A stretch of 64,000 nt of DNA from Cohnella nanjingensis (GTDB lineage Bacteria > Bacillota > Bacilli > Paenibacillales > Paenibacillaceae): positions 38,712 through 102,711 of the forward strand of contig NZ_JACJVP010000032.1 in the NCBI RefSeq assembly GCF_014212125.1, given 5' to 3'. The notes beneath the pieces were generated by a model that was not told the DNA's origin, ran no database searches, and saw only the letters and a program-made list of their open reading frames with translations. The stretch's first letter is position 1, and each line of letters opens with the position of its first letter. The translations under genes were made by a program, and so were the position numbers. Below are positions 24,566 to 33,814 of the stretch, piece by piece.

Positions 24566-26896
24566 CTAGATGGAGGAGTTAGCCGTCTCTTCCATATGGA
24601 TTTCCCTATATTGCTTTGGGGTGAGGTCCGTAAATTTTTTGAACGAGGAAAAGAAATGCCCCTTGGACAGGAAGCCGCATTGAGCGGCGATCTCCAATAC
24701 CGAGAGACGGGTAGAGATCAGCTTCTCCTTCACCTGCTCGATTCGTTCCTGAAGCACGTAATCGGACAAGGAGACGTTCATGATTTCCTTGAACAGCTGA
24801 CGGACATAGCTGACCGAATAAGAGAAATTGTCGGCGATCCGTTCAACCGACAATTGATCGTCGTGCAGATGATGGTTTACGTACTCTTTGATCTCGGTGA
24901 CGATCTCCTCCTTGCGGCTTGAAGACTTGGGGACGTCGATTCCGGCGGCGAGCGTCTCGACGACGTCCTCCAGCCACGACTGGAAATCCTCCAACGTGCG
25001 ATACCGATCGAGAAGCTGATGGATGCTGCCAATGCCTTGGGTCGCACTGGATTTGTTAAAGCTCTTCAACAGTTCGTAAGTAAAGTATGTCAAATAAAGC
25101 TTGCATTCCCGAAAAGGCATCCCCTGAATGAGTTTCATCTGCTTGCGAAGCAGCGTCACGGCCAGATCCTTGCGTCCGCCATGAATCGATCGGATCACCT
25201 CAGTCGTATCCAGCGCGTCGGAAGCGGCCGGATACCCTTCCATGAATTCCTCGTAATCGTTTTCAAGAAAGATTCGGCTTTCGCCCTTCAAAAATCTCAG
25301 CATCGTCATTTCGTAAATACGATCGTAAACGGTCCGAATGTTCGCGTCGAAGCCGTAGGCATTGCTGACGGCGACGGTGGTATCGACGTCCAGAATGCGC
25401 GCGGTCTGCTCGCGCACTTCCATCAAGCGGCGCTGAAGCTGGGAACTGTCCGGTTGGGGTCCTCCTATGAGCAGGATGAGATGATCGCCTCCCATGTCCA
25501 AGCCTTCGGCCTTGCAAGATCCGGCGCCGATGACATCTTCGGCAATGTTCCGAATGGCGTACTTAATCAGCTTGCGCGACGGAAAATCGTAGCGCTCGCA
25601 AAAAACGGGGAAGGCTTCGATCCGGATGACGGCCAGGAATAGGGACGCGAAGGAAGCCAGCTTGGTCCGGCGCTGGATGTACTCGATATTTTTCATCCCC
25701 GGCGTTCCATGCAGCACCCACTGGCTGAGAGATTCCGATCGGACGAGCTCCGACTGGTTCCTCATCGAGGCATGAAGGTGCTCCACATTATCCAGCAGCG
25801 CTTCGATGCCGTCGTCGATCCATTGAATGTCGGCCTTGGGCTCGGAGCGGGAGGACGGGAACTTAACCTTCCTCTGAAGCTTCTCCGACAACAAAGTCAA
25901 CGAACGCAAGGAACGGCGCGAGCTCCAGAAGAACAGCATGGAGACGATTCCCAGCAGCAGCACTGTATACGCTATTAATTTCTGTTGAAAGGAAGAGATA
26001 TGGCGCGTCAAAATGCGATACTCGTTCGAATAATACAGGGTCCAATTGTCGTTCGGCATGTCGGCCGTATGGACGAACCATCTCTCATGCGGAAGCTTGA
26101 CCTGCAGGCCGCTTCCTTGCGCCTGATGCGCGGCGCGGTACAATTGCTCGCTCAGAGCGGCGTCCGGCCGGCCCAAGACCAGGTCTCCGTTCTCGTCCAG
26201 AATTCGGATATCCTGCTCCGAGGAGAGGGATTGGCCGAACAGGAGATCGGACAGCAAGGGCTTGTCGATTAGCAGCACCAGATAGAAGTCGGACGGCTTC
26301 TCGGGCGTGGCCGGCAGAACAAGCGCCAGGTTGTCCGTGCGGTCCAGCGTATGCGGGAAGAAGTGCAAATATTGAAGGCGGAAGGCCTTCACCCTCTTCA
26401 ACATGGCCTGATCGGCGAACGATTCCAGCGGTACGATGCCGGCCTTCGAATCGACGGCGAGTCCGCTTCGCAAATTAATCAGGTACGAGCGCTGGATCAG
26501 CGGCTCGGTGGACATGAAGTTGGATTGGGCGACAAGCATCGCGTGGTCGACCATCGGGTCTTGGCGGGTATTGAAGAACCAGTTTTGGATATTCTGGTCT
26601 GCGTACATGCTCAGGCCGTAGGCTTTCAGATTGCCGAGTACGGTATCCGCCTTGGAGGCCAAATTATCGACTTCATGCTGCGAGTTGCCCCGGACCTCCA
26701 ACATCGAATACTTCGCAAACTCCGAGGAGAGAAAGTAGACGAACGGAATGAGGGAACAGATGAGGATGCCGGTCAGGAAAAGGAAGGTGCGAATATAAGT
26801 TTTGTTGTAAAAAGCTTCAACATCGTATACGAACCCCTCGCGCCAAAAAGTCGAATTTAGTATACCATATGCCAGCCTGTACAACCTCTTCTCCAC
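24566..26896 (-). CDS. membrane-bound AraC-family sensor-regulator
   Basis: This protein of up to 776 residues has one membrane helix near residues 37-58, an extracellular region of about 250 residues, and a second helix (YTVLLLGIVSMLFFWSS). A cytoplasmic linker follows, then a C-terminal AraC domain with LSVERIADNFSYSVSYVRQLFKE and LEIAAQCGFLSKGHFFSSFKK. This layout is common beside CUT1 sugar importers in Paenibacillaceae, where the outer domain is thought to sense the substrate or its binding protein. It is divergent from the permease-permease-SBP operon at 27076. The start is uncertain. GTG 26896 is the longest. The first 35 residues look atypical, and an out-of-frame ATG at 26823 with GAGGGG upstream would give the usual N-terminus if one base were missing from a run of five T. 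Confidence 0.82.
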   Translation of the reverse strand: MEKRLYRLAYGILNSTFWREGFVYDVEAFYNKTYIRTFLFLTGILICSLIPFVYFLSSEFAKYSMLEVRGNSQHEVDNLASKADTVLGNLKAYGLSMYADQNIQNWFFNTRQDPMVDHAMLVAQSNFMSTEPLIQRSYLINLRSGLAVDSKAGIVPLESFADQAMLKRVKAFRLQYLHFFPHTLDRTDNLALVLPATPEKPSDFYLVLLIDKPLLSDLLFGQSLSSEQDIRILDENGDLVLGRPDAALSEQLYRAAHQAQGSGLQVKLPHERWFVHTADMPNDNWTLYYSNEYRILTRHISSFQQKLIAYTVLLLGIVSMLFFWSSRRSLRSLTLLSEKLQRKVKFPSSRSEPKADIQWIDDGIEALLDNVEHLHASMRNQSELVRSESLSQWVLHGTPGMKNIEYIQRRTKLASFASLFLAVIRIEAFPVFCERYDFPSRKLIKYAIRNIAEDVIGAGSCKAEGLDMGGDHLILLIGGPQPDSSQLQRRLMEVREQTARILDVDTTVAVSNAYGFDANIRTVYDRIYEMTMLRFLKGESRIFLENDYEEFMEGYPAASDALDTTEVIRSIHGGRKDLAVTLLRKQMKLIQGMPFRECKLYLTYFTYELLKSFNKSSATQGIGSIHQLLDRYRTLEDFQSWLEDVVETLAAGIDVPKSSSRKEEIVTEIKEYVNHHLHDDQLSVERIADNFSYSVSYVRQLFKEIMNVSLSDYVLQERIEQVKEKLISTRLSVLEIAAQCGFLSKGHFFSSFKKFTDLTPKQYREIHMEETANSSI

Positions 26897-27075
26897 GAAG
26901 TCCTTATTTGACAGTGGCGGAACGAAGACTTCCGTTCCGGCCCATTCGGCCCCGAAACCTCAGGTTCGATACCCGATCCGACACAATGAGGACTATTCCC
27001 CCGGTCCGGAGCCGTTCATAATGAACATCGCCGGGACATGAATCGCATCGGAGAGAAAGGAGTGAACCGTACTTG

Positions 27076-27990
27076 ATGAGGAGCATGTTAAGGGATATCG
27101 CCCGCAACCGCTTTTTGTATGCGATGGCGGTGCCCGGGATTCTATTTCTCGTCGTCTTCTCCTATATTCCTTTGGCCGGGCACGTACTGGCGTTCAAGAA
27201 CTTTCAGATCAGTCAAGGAATATGGGGCAGCGATTGGGCGGGGCTGAACAATTTCCGTTTTTTCTTTTCCGGCCGGGATTGGATGCAAGTCACGTTCAAC
27301 ACGCTGTATTTAAACGTGCTGTTTATTGTTTTCGAGATGGGGTTTGCGCTTCTCATTGCGATCTTCCTGAATGAGATTCGCCTGAAATGGTTCAAACGGA
27401 CGATCCAATCCGTCGTTTTCTTGCCCTATTTCATCTCTTGGGTCGTCGTCGGCTATATGACGTTTATCCTCTTTAACAATACGGACGGTCTTATCAATCA
27501 CGCGCTCCAACGGAACGGCGTACGCGCCGTCGACTGGTACCAGACGCCGTGGGTTTGGCCGATCATCTTGACCTTGGTCCGCATTTGGAAAAACGCCGGA
27601 TATCTCTCGATCATTCTGCTCGCCGCCATTGCCGGATTATCGACCGATTATTACGAGAGCGCCCGATTGGACGGCGCTTCCCGCCTCCAGCAGATGAGGT
27701 ACATTACCTTGCCGCTGCTGAAGCCGCAAATCATCATTTTGATTCTGCTCGGAATCGGGCGGATCTTTTACGGAGATTTCGGCATGATCTACGGCATCAT
27801 CGGCGACAACGGCATTTTGTTCCCGACGACCGACGTGATCGATACGTATTCCTATCGGGCGCTCAGACAATTGGGAGATTTCAGCATGTCTTCGGCCATC
27901 GTGCTCTATCAGTCCGTGATGGGCTTGATTGCCGTCGTTACGTTTAACTGGATCGTTCGGAGAATCGATCAAGATTCCAGATTGTTCTAA
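27076..27990 (+). CDS. CUT1 sugar ABC transporter permease (LplB/YteP-like)
   Basis: This 304-residue permease has about six membrane helices. It carries the CUT1-type inner loop YYESARLDGASRLQQMRYITLP and the LplB N-terminal segment YIPLAGHVLAFKNF. It pairs with the YtcP-like permease encoded next and with the LplA-like binding protein at 28997. ATG 27076 follows AAGGAGTG by 11 bases; TTG 27073 is the alternative. No ATPase gene is in this operon, so energy probably comes from a shared MsmX-type ATPase encoded elsewhere. The substrate is a carbohydrate, identity unknown. Confidence 0.9.
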   Translation: MRSMLRDIARNRFLYAMAVPGILFLVVFSYIPLAGHVLAFKNFQISQGIWGSDWAGLNNFRFFFSGRDWMQVTFNTLYLNVLFIVFEMGFALLIAIFLNEIRLKWFKRTIQSVVFLPYFISWVVVGYMTFILFNNTDGLINHALQRNGVRAVDWYQTPWVWPIILTLVRIWKNAGYLSIILLAAIAGLSTDYYESARLDGASRLQQMRYITLPLLKPQIIILILLGIGRIFYGDFGMIYGIIGDNGILFPTTDVIDTYSYRALRQLGDFSMSSAIVLYQSVMGLIAVVTFNWIVRRIDQDSRLF

Positions 27991-28007
27991 GCGGGGAGGC
28001 GGGCGCA

Positions 28008-28919
28008 TTGGATCGTCCGGTCGTGTCAAGCGCGTCCAATCGGACCCGTTGGCGTGCGGGAATGTCCGAGAGGATGTTGGTTCTTTTCATCGGCTTGTTT
28101 TTGGTTGCGTTTTCTTTGGTTTGCCTATTTCCCTTTTGGCTGATGGTCATCAATTCGTTTGCCGTCGACAAGAGCTTGGCGGTCAGCGGATACGCCGTGT
28201 GGCCGAGCGGCTTCACGCTGAAATCCTACCGTTTCCTGCTGCAGGGCAAACAGATCTTTACCAGCTATGGCGTCACCGCCTCGGCAACGGCGATCGGTAC
28301 CGCCGCGGGTCTCGCGGTTACCGCGTTGTTCGCCTACGTGCTTGCTCATCCGAAGAACAGGTTTAGCGGCGTCCTCTCGTTTATGACGTATGTGCCGATG
28401 ATCTTCGGCTCGGGGCTAGTCGGCTTTTATCTCCTGGTCGTCCGGTGGCTGCATTTGAAGGATACGTTGTGGGCGCTCGTGCTTCCTTATATGATGAATC
28501 CGTTCTACGCTTTTATTTTCGTATCGTTTTACCGCTCGCTGCCCTATGAGCTGAACGAATCGGCAACCGTCGACGGCGCGAACGAATGGGTCATCTTCTT
28601 CCGAATCATCCGGCCGATCTCGACGCCGGTCATCGCGACGATCGGATTGTTCTATGCGCTGCAGTATTGGAACGACTGGTGGCTATCGCTTCTATTCATC
28701 GACAACAGCGATTTGTACCCGCTCCAGCTGCTGCTTCGGCAGCTCATGTCGCAGATGCAGCTGTCGACGCTGAACCACGGCAACGTCCTGGCTTTGCCGC
28801 CGGCGGAAGGGGTCAAGCTGGCGACCGTATGCCTTACGATCGGGCCGATTATTTTCGTGTATCCCTTAATCCAGAAATATTTCGTCAAGGGACTGACGCT
28901 GGGCTCCGTGAAAGGTTGA
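28008..28919 (+). CDS. CUT1 sugar ABC transporter permease (YtcP-like)
   Basis: This 303-residue permease has six membrane segments and the CUT1 loop LNESATVDGANEWVIFFRIIRP. The C-terminus FVKGLTLGSVKG is typical of the YtcP/AraQ group. The start is TTG 28008 behind GGGGAGG, 17 bases after the preceding permease stop. It forms the heterodimeric channel with that permease. A conserved region near residue 225 (NDWWLSLLFI) also matches the family. Confidence 0.9.
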   Translation: MDRPVVSSASNRTRWRAGMSERMLVLFIGLFLVAFSLVCLFPFWLMVINSFAVDKSLAVSGYAVWPSGFTLKSYRFLLQGKQIFTSYGVTASATAIGTAAGLAVTALFAYVLAHPKNRFSGVLSFMTYVPMIFGSGLVGFYLLVVRWLHLKDTLWALVLPYMMNPFYAFIFVSFYRSLPYELNESATVDGANEWVIFFRIIRPISTPVIATIGLFYALQYWNDWWLSLLFIDNSDLYPLQLLLRQLMSQMQLSTLNHGNVLALPPAEGVKLATVCLTIGPIIFVYPLIQKYFVKGLTLGSVKG

Positions 28920-28996
28920 ACAAGGGCGGTATGAACCGGCACAGCCGGATTTATACAATAATTCATAGCGATGGACACGCGAAGGGGGCTGCAAGC

Positions 28997-30541
28997 ATGG
29001 TCAAGTTAAAAAGCCTGTTGATGGCGGCGGCTATATGGGGGTTGACGAGCGCGCTCGCCGGATGCGGCGGCAACGACGGGAACGATGCCGGGACCGCCGG
29101 CACCGGCGGGCAGAGCAATCAATCGTTGGCGCCGGTTACGCTGAAGGTGGTCGTTCCCGGAGGCAAAGGGGCCAATTTCGACGAGGTGATGAGCGAGGTC
29201 AACAAACGGTTAAAAGCAGATTTGAACACCCAAGTAGACTTTACTTTCATCGATTTTGGCGATCTGAATCAGAAAACGAACGTGATGCTGGCTTCGGGAG
29301 AGAACGTGGACTTGATCTTCGACGCTCCCTGGCTGCATCTGGACTCGATGTCCTCCCAGGGCTTCTACGAGGAGTTAACCGATCTGTTGAACCAATACGG
29401 TTCTCATGTGCGAGAGACCCGTCCGCAGCAAATGTGGGACGCCAACAAAATTAACGGCAAAATCTACGGCGTCCCCCTGGGGAGCGCCTACACCCAGCCG
29501 AGATCGGTCTTCATCCGCAAGGACCTGCGGGAGAAGCTGAACTTGCCGCCCGTTCGAACGTACGAAGACCTCAAAGCCTATCTGTACGCCGTGCACGATC
29601 GCGAGCCGGGCATCACTCCGTTGATCGCGGGGGCGGACGACGTCACTTACAGCTGGGTCAATTGGCTGGTCCGGGACGACACGAGCCTGGGCGTCCGTCC
29701 GACCAATGGGATCGGGGCCAGCCTGATGCTGTACTACAAGGGCAACGACGGGAAAGTCTACAATCTGTTCGACGCCCAAGAGCCGAAGATATGGACTTAT
29801 ATCGAGGATACTCGCAAGCTGTTTATGGACAAGGTCATGTCGCAAGACGTCATGACGAACAAAAGCTCCCAATCGGATATGCAGCTGCAGAACAAAGTCG
29901 CCGCCACGCCCCAGATGGCGTTCGGCATTCCCCAATCGTTTAACGACCGGCTGAAGCAGGTCGTGCCCGACGGAGAGCTGGAAGCCGTCCGCTTGTTCGA
30001 CTTGAAGCTTGGCAGCAATCTGTCCAATTACAAGATGGACAACTTTATCTGCATCGTGAAGGCGAGCAAGCATAAGGATCGCGCAATGATGTTCCTCGAC
30101 TGGGCGAATCAAAAGGACAATTACGATCTGTTGGAGCGCGGTATCGAAGGGAAGAACTGGAAGGCCGTCGGCGACCATCGGTACGAGACGTTAAACAGCG
30201 ACGGCGGAATCGTCTCGTTTCAGCTCATGCTGAATCCCGTGCTGGAGCGGGAATGGGCGGGCACGGACGAGGAGACTCGGAAGTACAACCAGTTCATTGC
30301 GCAAGCGGACCATTTTACGAAGGACATCATGACCGGATTTACGTTCGACCCGACGCCGGTGAAGAACGAAGTGGCCCAGTTCTCCACCATTCAAGCGAAG
30401 TACTATAACGGCCTCTTTAACGGCGCGCTCGACCCCGACGAATATTTCGCCAAGTTCAAAGCCGAAGGGGAAGCTCCGCTCAAGAAAATTCAGAACGAGC
30501 TGCAAAAGCAGGTCGACGCCTTCTTGGGAAAGCAATCTTAA
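28997..30541 (+). CDS. extracellular sugar-binding lipoprotein (LplA-like)
   Basis: This 514-residue lipoprotein has a signal peptide with lipobox ALAGC (Cys23), a short Gly/Asn-rich linker and a long family 1 solute-binding domain. Typical LplA segments are NVMLASGENVDLIFDAPWLHL, NQYGSHVRETRPQQMWD and YGVPLGSAYTQPRSVFIRK. ATG 28997 follows GAAGGGGG; the frame is open far upstream inside the permease gene but that part is not coding in this frame. It delivers an oligosaccharide to the two preceding permeases. Confidence 0.9.
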   Translation: MVKLKSLLMAAAIWGLTSALAGCGGNDGNDAGTAGTGGQSNQSLAPVTLKVVVPGGKGANFDEVMSEVNKRLKADLNTQVDFTFIDFGDLNQKTNVMLASGENVDLIFDAPWLHLDSMSSQGFYEELTDLLNQYGSHVRETRPQQMWDANKINGKIYGVPLGSAYTQPRSVFIRKDLREKLNLPPVRTYEDLKAYLYAVHDREPGITPLIAGADDVTYSWVNWLVRDDTSLGVRPTNGIGASLMLYYKGNDGKVYNLFDAQEPKIWTYIEDTRKLFMDKVMSQDVMTNKSSQSDMQLQNKVAATPQMAFGIPQSFNDRLKQVVPDGELEAVRLFDLKLGSNLSNYKMDNFICIVKASKHKDRAMMFLDWANQKDNYDLLERGIEGKNWKAVGDHRYETLNSDGGIVSFQLMLNPVLEREWAGTDEETRKYNQFIAQADHFTKDIMTGFTFDPTPVKNEVAQFSTIQAKYYNGLFNGALDPDEYFAKFKAEGEAPLKKIQNELQKQVDAFLGKQS

Positions 30542-30607
30542 ATCGAACGAGAGAGAAGCGATGGGGAAATAAGCTGAACGACGGGCAGCGTCTGGTGTTG
30601 ATCGGCG

Positions 30608-30651
30608 GGGCCGATTCGCCGCCTCGGCTTCGCCGATGGCGGAGTCGGCCC
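30608..30651 (+). terminator. hairpin after the first sugar operon
   Basis: GGGCCGA (30608-30614) pairs with TCGGCCC (30645-30651), with inner paired segments around a CTTCG loop. The plus strand continues TCTTTGTG, a weak T-tract. Confidence 0.55.
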
Positions 30652-30695
30652 TCTTTGTGCCAAGTCGGAGCTGCGGCCGCACAGGGGACTTCCGC

Positions 30696-31790
30696 TCATG
30701 ATTCCGGCGGCGGCGCAACCGTTTCGCGAATGACCAGATCGGTCGGCAGCAGGATCTTCTTGTATCCGTGCGACGAGGAGTCGCGAATTTCGAACAGCAG
30801 CTTGGCCGCTTCGTAGCCGAGCATGTCGAAATGCTGCTTGACGGTGCTCAATGAAACCTTGGCGAATTTCGCGCTCTCGAAATCGTCAAAACCCATCAAA
30901 GACAACTGCTCGGGGATTCGAACGCCCTCGGCCGTAAGTTTATCGAGCGCTTCGAGCGCCCGCTTGTCGTTCGCGCAGAAGAGCGCCGTGATCTCTCCGC
31001 CGCGGATTTGGCCGGCCAGCTTCTCGTAGTCCAGGTCTCGTCCTAGATACAACCATTCGTCGTCGATGCCGGCCGAAGCATTGGACATCGCGCTTCGGTA
31101 GCCCTGGTAGCGGTCGCTCTCGGAGCTGAGATGGAAATCGTAAGCCGCGAAGCCGATGCGGCGATGCCCTTGCCCGATCAAGTATTCGACGGCTTCGTAC
31201 GCGCCGTCGTGATTGTTGCAGGCGACGGAGCTCACGGGATAGCCGGCAGGGAACCGGTCGAGCATGACGAACGGAATCGATCTCCTGCGGATGTCGTCCA
31301 GATAGCCTCTGGCCGCATCGGGATCGGAAGAATAGACGAGCAGCCCTCTGATATCCGATTGGATGAGCTGCAGAACAAGTTCGCGTTCCTGTTCGAAGTT
31401 GTTCTCCACGAATTCGATCATCAGCTTGCAGTCGTTCTTGCCGAGGAAAGACTGAACGCCCTTCATGATTCGCAGATAGGAGCTGTCGTGCAATTCCAGC
31501 CCCGAAATAATAAAGGCGACCAGATTGGATGTCGCTTTGACCGCGGCCGCGCTCTGGTTGGCCACGAAGCTGCCTTTTCCCCTGACGCGATAGATGACGC
31601 CCTCGTTGACGAGATCCGTCAGCGCCTTCCGAACGGTAATCGAGCTGACATCCAGCATTTTGGCAAATTCCGATTCGCTCGGAATTCGATCGTCCTGCGA
31701 TATTTCGTTGTTTTCAATCTGCGAGAGTACGTAATCCTTCACCAATTGGTATTTGGGGGAAGCCGTTTGTTTCTTGTCCACTTCGTTCAC
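30696..31790 (-). CDS. GntR-LacI hybrid regulator (AraR-like architecture)
   Basis: This 364-residue regulator has an N-terminal GntR winged helix (residues about 12-78, IPSESEFAKMLDVSSITVRKALTDL and VYRVRGKGSFV). A LacI/GalR-type sugar-binding domain fills the rest (FVMLDRFP, ALFCANDKRALEAL, LSLMGFDDFE). This combination is that of B. subtilis AraR, a sugar-released repressor. It is divergent from the operon starting at 32104, and the 313 bases between carry three copies of ATACTAAG/CTTAGTAT that may be its operators. The effector is unknown. Similarity to AraR lies in domain order, so arabinose should not be assumed. Confidence 0.88.
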   Translation of the reverse strand: MNEVDKKQTASPKYQLVKDYVLSQIENNEISQDDRIPSESEFAKMLDVSSITVRKALTDLVNEGVIYRVRGKGSFVANQSAAAVKATSNLVAFIISGLELHDSSYLRIMKGVQSFLGKNDCKLMIEFVENNFEQERELVLQLIQSDIRGLLVYSSDPDAARGYLDDIRRRSIPFVMLDRFPAGYPVSSVACNNHDGAYEAVEYLIGQGHRRIGFAAYDFHLSSESDRYQGYRSAMSNASAGIDDEWLYLGRDLDYEKLAGQIRGGEITALFCANDKRALEALDKLTAEGVRIPEQLSLMGFDDFESAKFAKVSLSTVKQHFDMLGYEAAKLLFEIRDSSSHGYKKILLPTDLVIRETVAPPPES

Positions 31791-31837
31791 CTCAAGCGAG
31801 TCATTTCTTTCATTATAACGAACTGCGTATGAATAGT

Positions 31838-32038
31838 ATACTAAGTGATCGTGAACTTCTATGGAAATAGGGACTTGTTTGCCGTTGGATATTCGCTCGT
31901 TTAGGGGTGAGGTGTCCGCGCTTTATAGGAAAATGTCGCAATTTCGTACCTCAAATTTGTATGAAAGGGTTTGCAAAACCAGAAATTTCGTATTATTATG
32001 AAATCAATCTTAGTATGATTTTATGTGCTACTTAGTAT
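31838..32038. promoter_or_regulatory. three copies of an 8-bp element between divergent genes
   Basis: ATACTAAG occurs at 31838-31845, within the palindrome TAGTATACTA (31834-31843). Its reverse complement CTTAGTAT occurs at 32009-32016 and 32031-32038, 22 bases apart (about two helical turns). The placement suits cooperative or looping binding by the adjacent GntR-LacI regulator. The rest of the 313-base gap is AT-rich without an evident gene. Confidence 0.5.
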
Positions 32039-32103
32039 TATAACTTGACATCCCTGTTCCGGCATAAGAACGATGCGATCATCAACTTATTGGAGGGATC
32101 ACG

Positions 32104-33732
32104 GTGAGTTGGAAATCTTGGAAGTCGGCAGGCGTATGGGTCGTCGCGCTGCTTACGATCGCGATGGCGCCAGGCGCGGCGCTTGCGGCGTCGGAGGATG
32201 CAGAAGCGGCGGCGAAGCCGGAGACGGGCGCGGCGTCCCACAAGAAGCAGGAGCCCTTCGCGATTCGGGTCGTGGATGCCGAGACGGGGCGAGGCATTCC
32301 GGCCGTTGAGCTGAAGACGACGAACAGCATTTTGTACTACACGGACAGCGCCGGCTACGTCGCCTTTGACGAGCCGGGTTTGATGAATCAGAAGGTCTTC
32401 TTTCATCTATCCAGCGACGGCTACGACGTTCCGGCGGACTTCTTCGGCAACCGCGGCCAGGCGGTCGACGTGACGCCCGGCGGGAGCGTCACGCTGAAGA
32501 TGAACCGGATCAACATCGCCCAGCGGCTGTACCGGATAACCGGGCAAGGCATCTATCGGGACAGCGTTCTTCTCGGCTTGAAGCCGCCGATCGCGGAACC
32601 GCTCCTGAACGGGAAGGTCATGGGACAGGATTCGGTGCAGGCGATCGAATACCGCAATCGTCTGTACTGGTTCTGGGGAGACACGGATCGCCCGAGCTAT
32701 CCGCTCGGCAATTTCCGGGTGACGGGCGCCACGTCGAAGCTTCCCGGGAAGGGCGGTCTCGATCCCGACGTCGGCGTCGACCTGACGTATTTTACGAATG
32801 ACGAGGGATTCGTCAAGAGTCTGGTGCCGCCGTTGCCCGACGGAGCGGGGATCGCCTGGGTGTTCGGCTTGATGACGGCCAAGGACGCCGCCGGGAAGGA
32901 GCGGCTGCTAGCCGGCTACAGCACGCACAATCCGGACCTGACCGCCTTCGGCATTCTCGTCTTCAACGACGAGAAGAACGAGTTCGAGCAGCTCGTCCAG
33001 TTCCCGTCCAAGGACGATTGGCGCCATCCCGGCGGCCAGGCGAGCTATTACGAAGAGGACGGTAAAGGCTACTGGATGTTCACCGAGCATCGGATGCCGA
33101 ATCTGCGGGTACCAGCCGCCTTCGACGCCATCAAGGACTATACGCAGTACGAAGCCTTCACCTGCTTGACGCCGGGCACGACCTACGACGGGGCGAACAC
33201 GTCGCTCGAACGCGATGCCGAGGGCAATCTGGTGTGGGGCTGGAAGCGCGACACCCCTCCCCTCCGGCAGGACCAGGAGAAGGAGTTGATCGGACTCGGT
33301 CTGATCAAGCCTAACGACCCGCATTACTTCCAACTAAAGGATGCGGACTCCGGAGGGGAAGTTCAGATTGCCTCCAGCTCCATCGAGTGGAACGCGTATC
33401 GTCGTCAATTCGTGATGATCGGGCAGCAGGTGGGCGGCCAATCGTCGGGGCTCGGCGAGATCTGGTACGCGGAAGCGGCGGCGCCGCAAGGCCCGTGGAC
33501 GACGGCCAAGAAGATCGTCACGCACAACAACTATACGTTCTACAATCTCGCCCACCACAAATTTTTCGACAAGGACGGCGGCCGCGTCATTTATTTCGAA
33601 GGGACATATACGAACACGTTTACGAACCATGTTCCGACGCCGCGGTACAACTACAATCAGCTAATGTATAGGCTGGACTTGGACGATCCGAAGCTTGGGC
33701 TGCCGCCGGCGCCAGCGGCGGCGAATCCGTAA
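32104..33732 (+). CDS. secreted beta-rich protein of unknown function, probable carbohydrate-active
   Basis: This 542-residue secreted protein has a signal peptide ending near APGAALA. A beta-sandwich of about residues 50-140 (IRVVDAETGRGIPAVELKTT) resembles carboxypeptidase-regulatory/Ig-like domains. A large domain follows with repeated Trp/Asp/Gly-rich segments such as YRNRLYWFWGDTDRPSYPLG, WRHPGGQASYYEEDGKGYWMF and EIWYAEAAAPQGPWTTA. Those segments suggest a five-bladed propeller like GH43-type or DUF4185-type proteins. I cannot assign catalytic residues. GTG 32104 follows TTGGAGGGA. It is first in an operon with a CUT1 importer, so it may act on the imported glycan outside the cell. Confidence 0.6.
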   Translation: MSWKSWKSAGVWVVALLTIAMAPGAALAASEDAEAAAKPETGAASHKKQEPFAIRVVDAETGRGIPAVELKTTNSILYYTDSAGYVAFDEPGLMNQKVFFHLSSDGYDVPADFFGNRGQAVDVTPGGSVTLKMNRINIAQRLYRITGQGIYRDSVLLGLKPPIAEPLLNGKVMGQDSVQAIEYRNRLYWFWGDTDRPSYPLGNFRVTGATSKLPGKGGLDPDVGVDLTYFTNDEGFVKSLVPPLPDGAGIAWVFGLMTAKDAAGKERLLAGYSTHNPDLTAFGILVFNDEKNEFEQLVQFPSKDDWRHPGGQASYYEEDGKGYWMFTEHRMPNLRVPAAFDAIKDYTQYEAFTCLTPGTTYDGANTSLERDAEGNLVWGWKRDTPPLRQDQEKELIGLGLIKPNDPHYFQLKDADSGGEVQIASSSIEWNAYRRQFVMIGQQVGGQSSGLGEIWYAEAAAPQGPWTTAKKIVTHNNYTFYNLAHHKFFDKDGGRVIYFEGTYTNTFTNHVPTPRYNYNQLMYRLDLDDPKLGLPPAPAAANP

Positions 33733-33814
33733 CGCGCCTTGCCGCAGGTCTTTCCGCCGCGCGCCCGCGGCGGAAAGGCGGCAATGGGCTGCACGCAATG
33801 GAAGGGGTGTTTTT

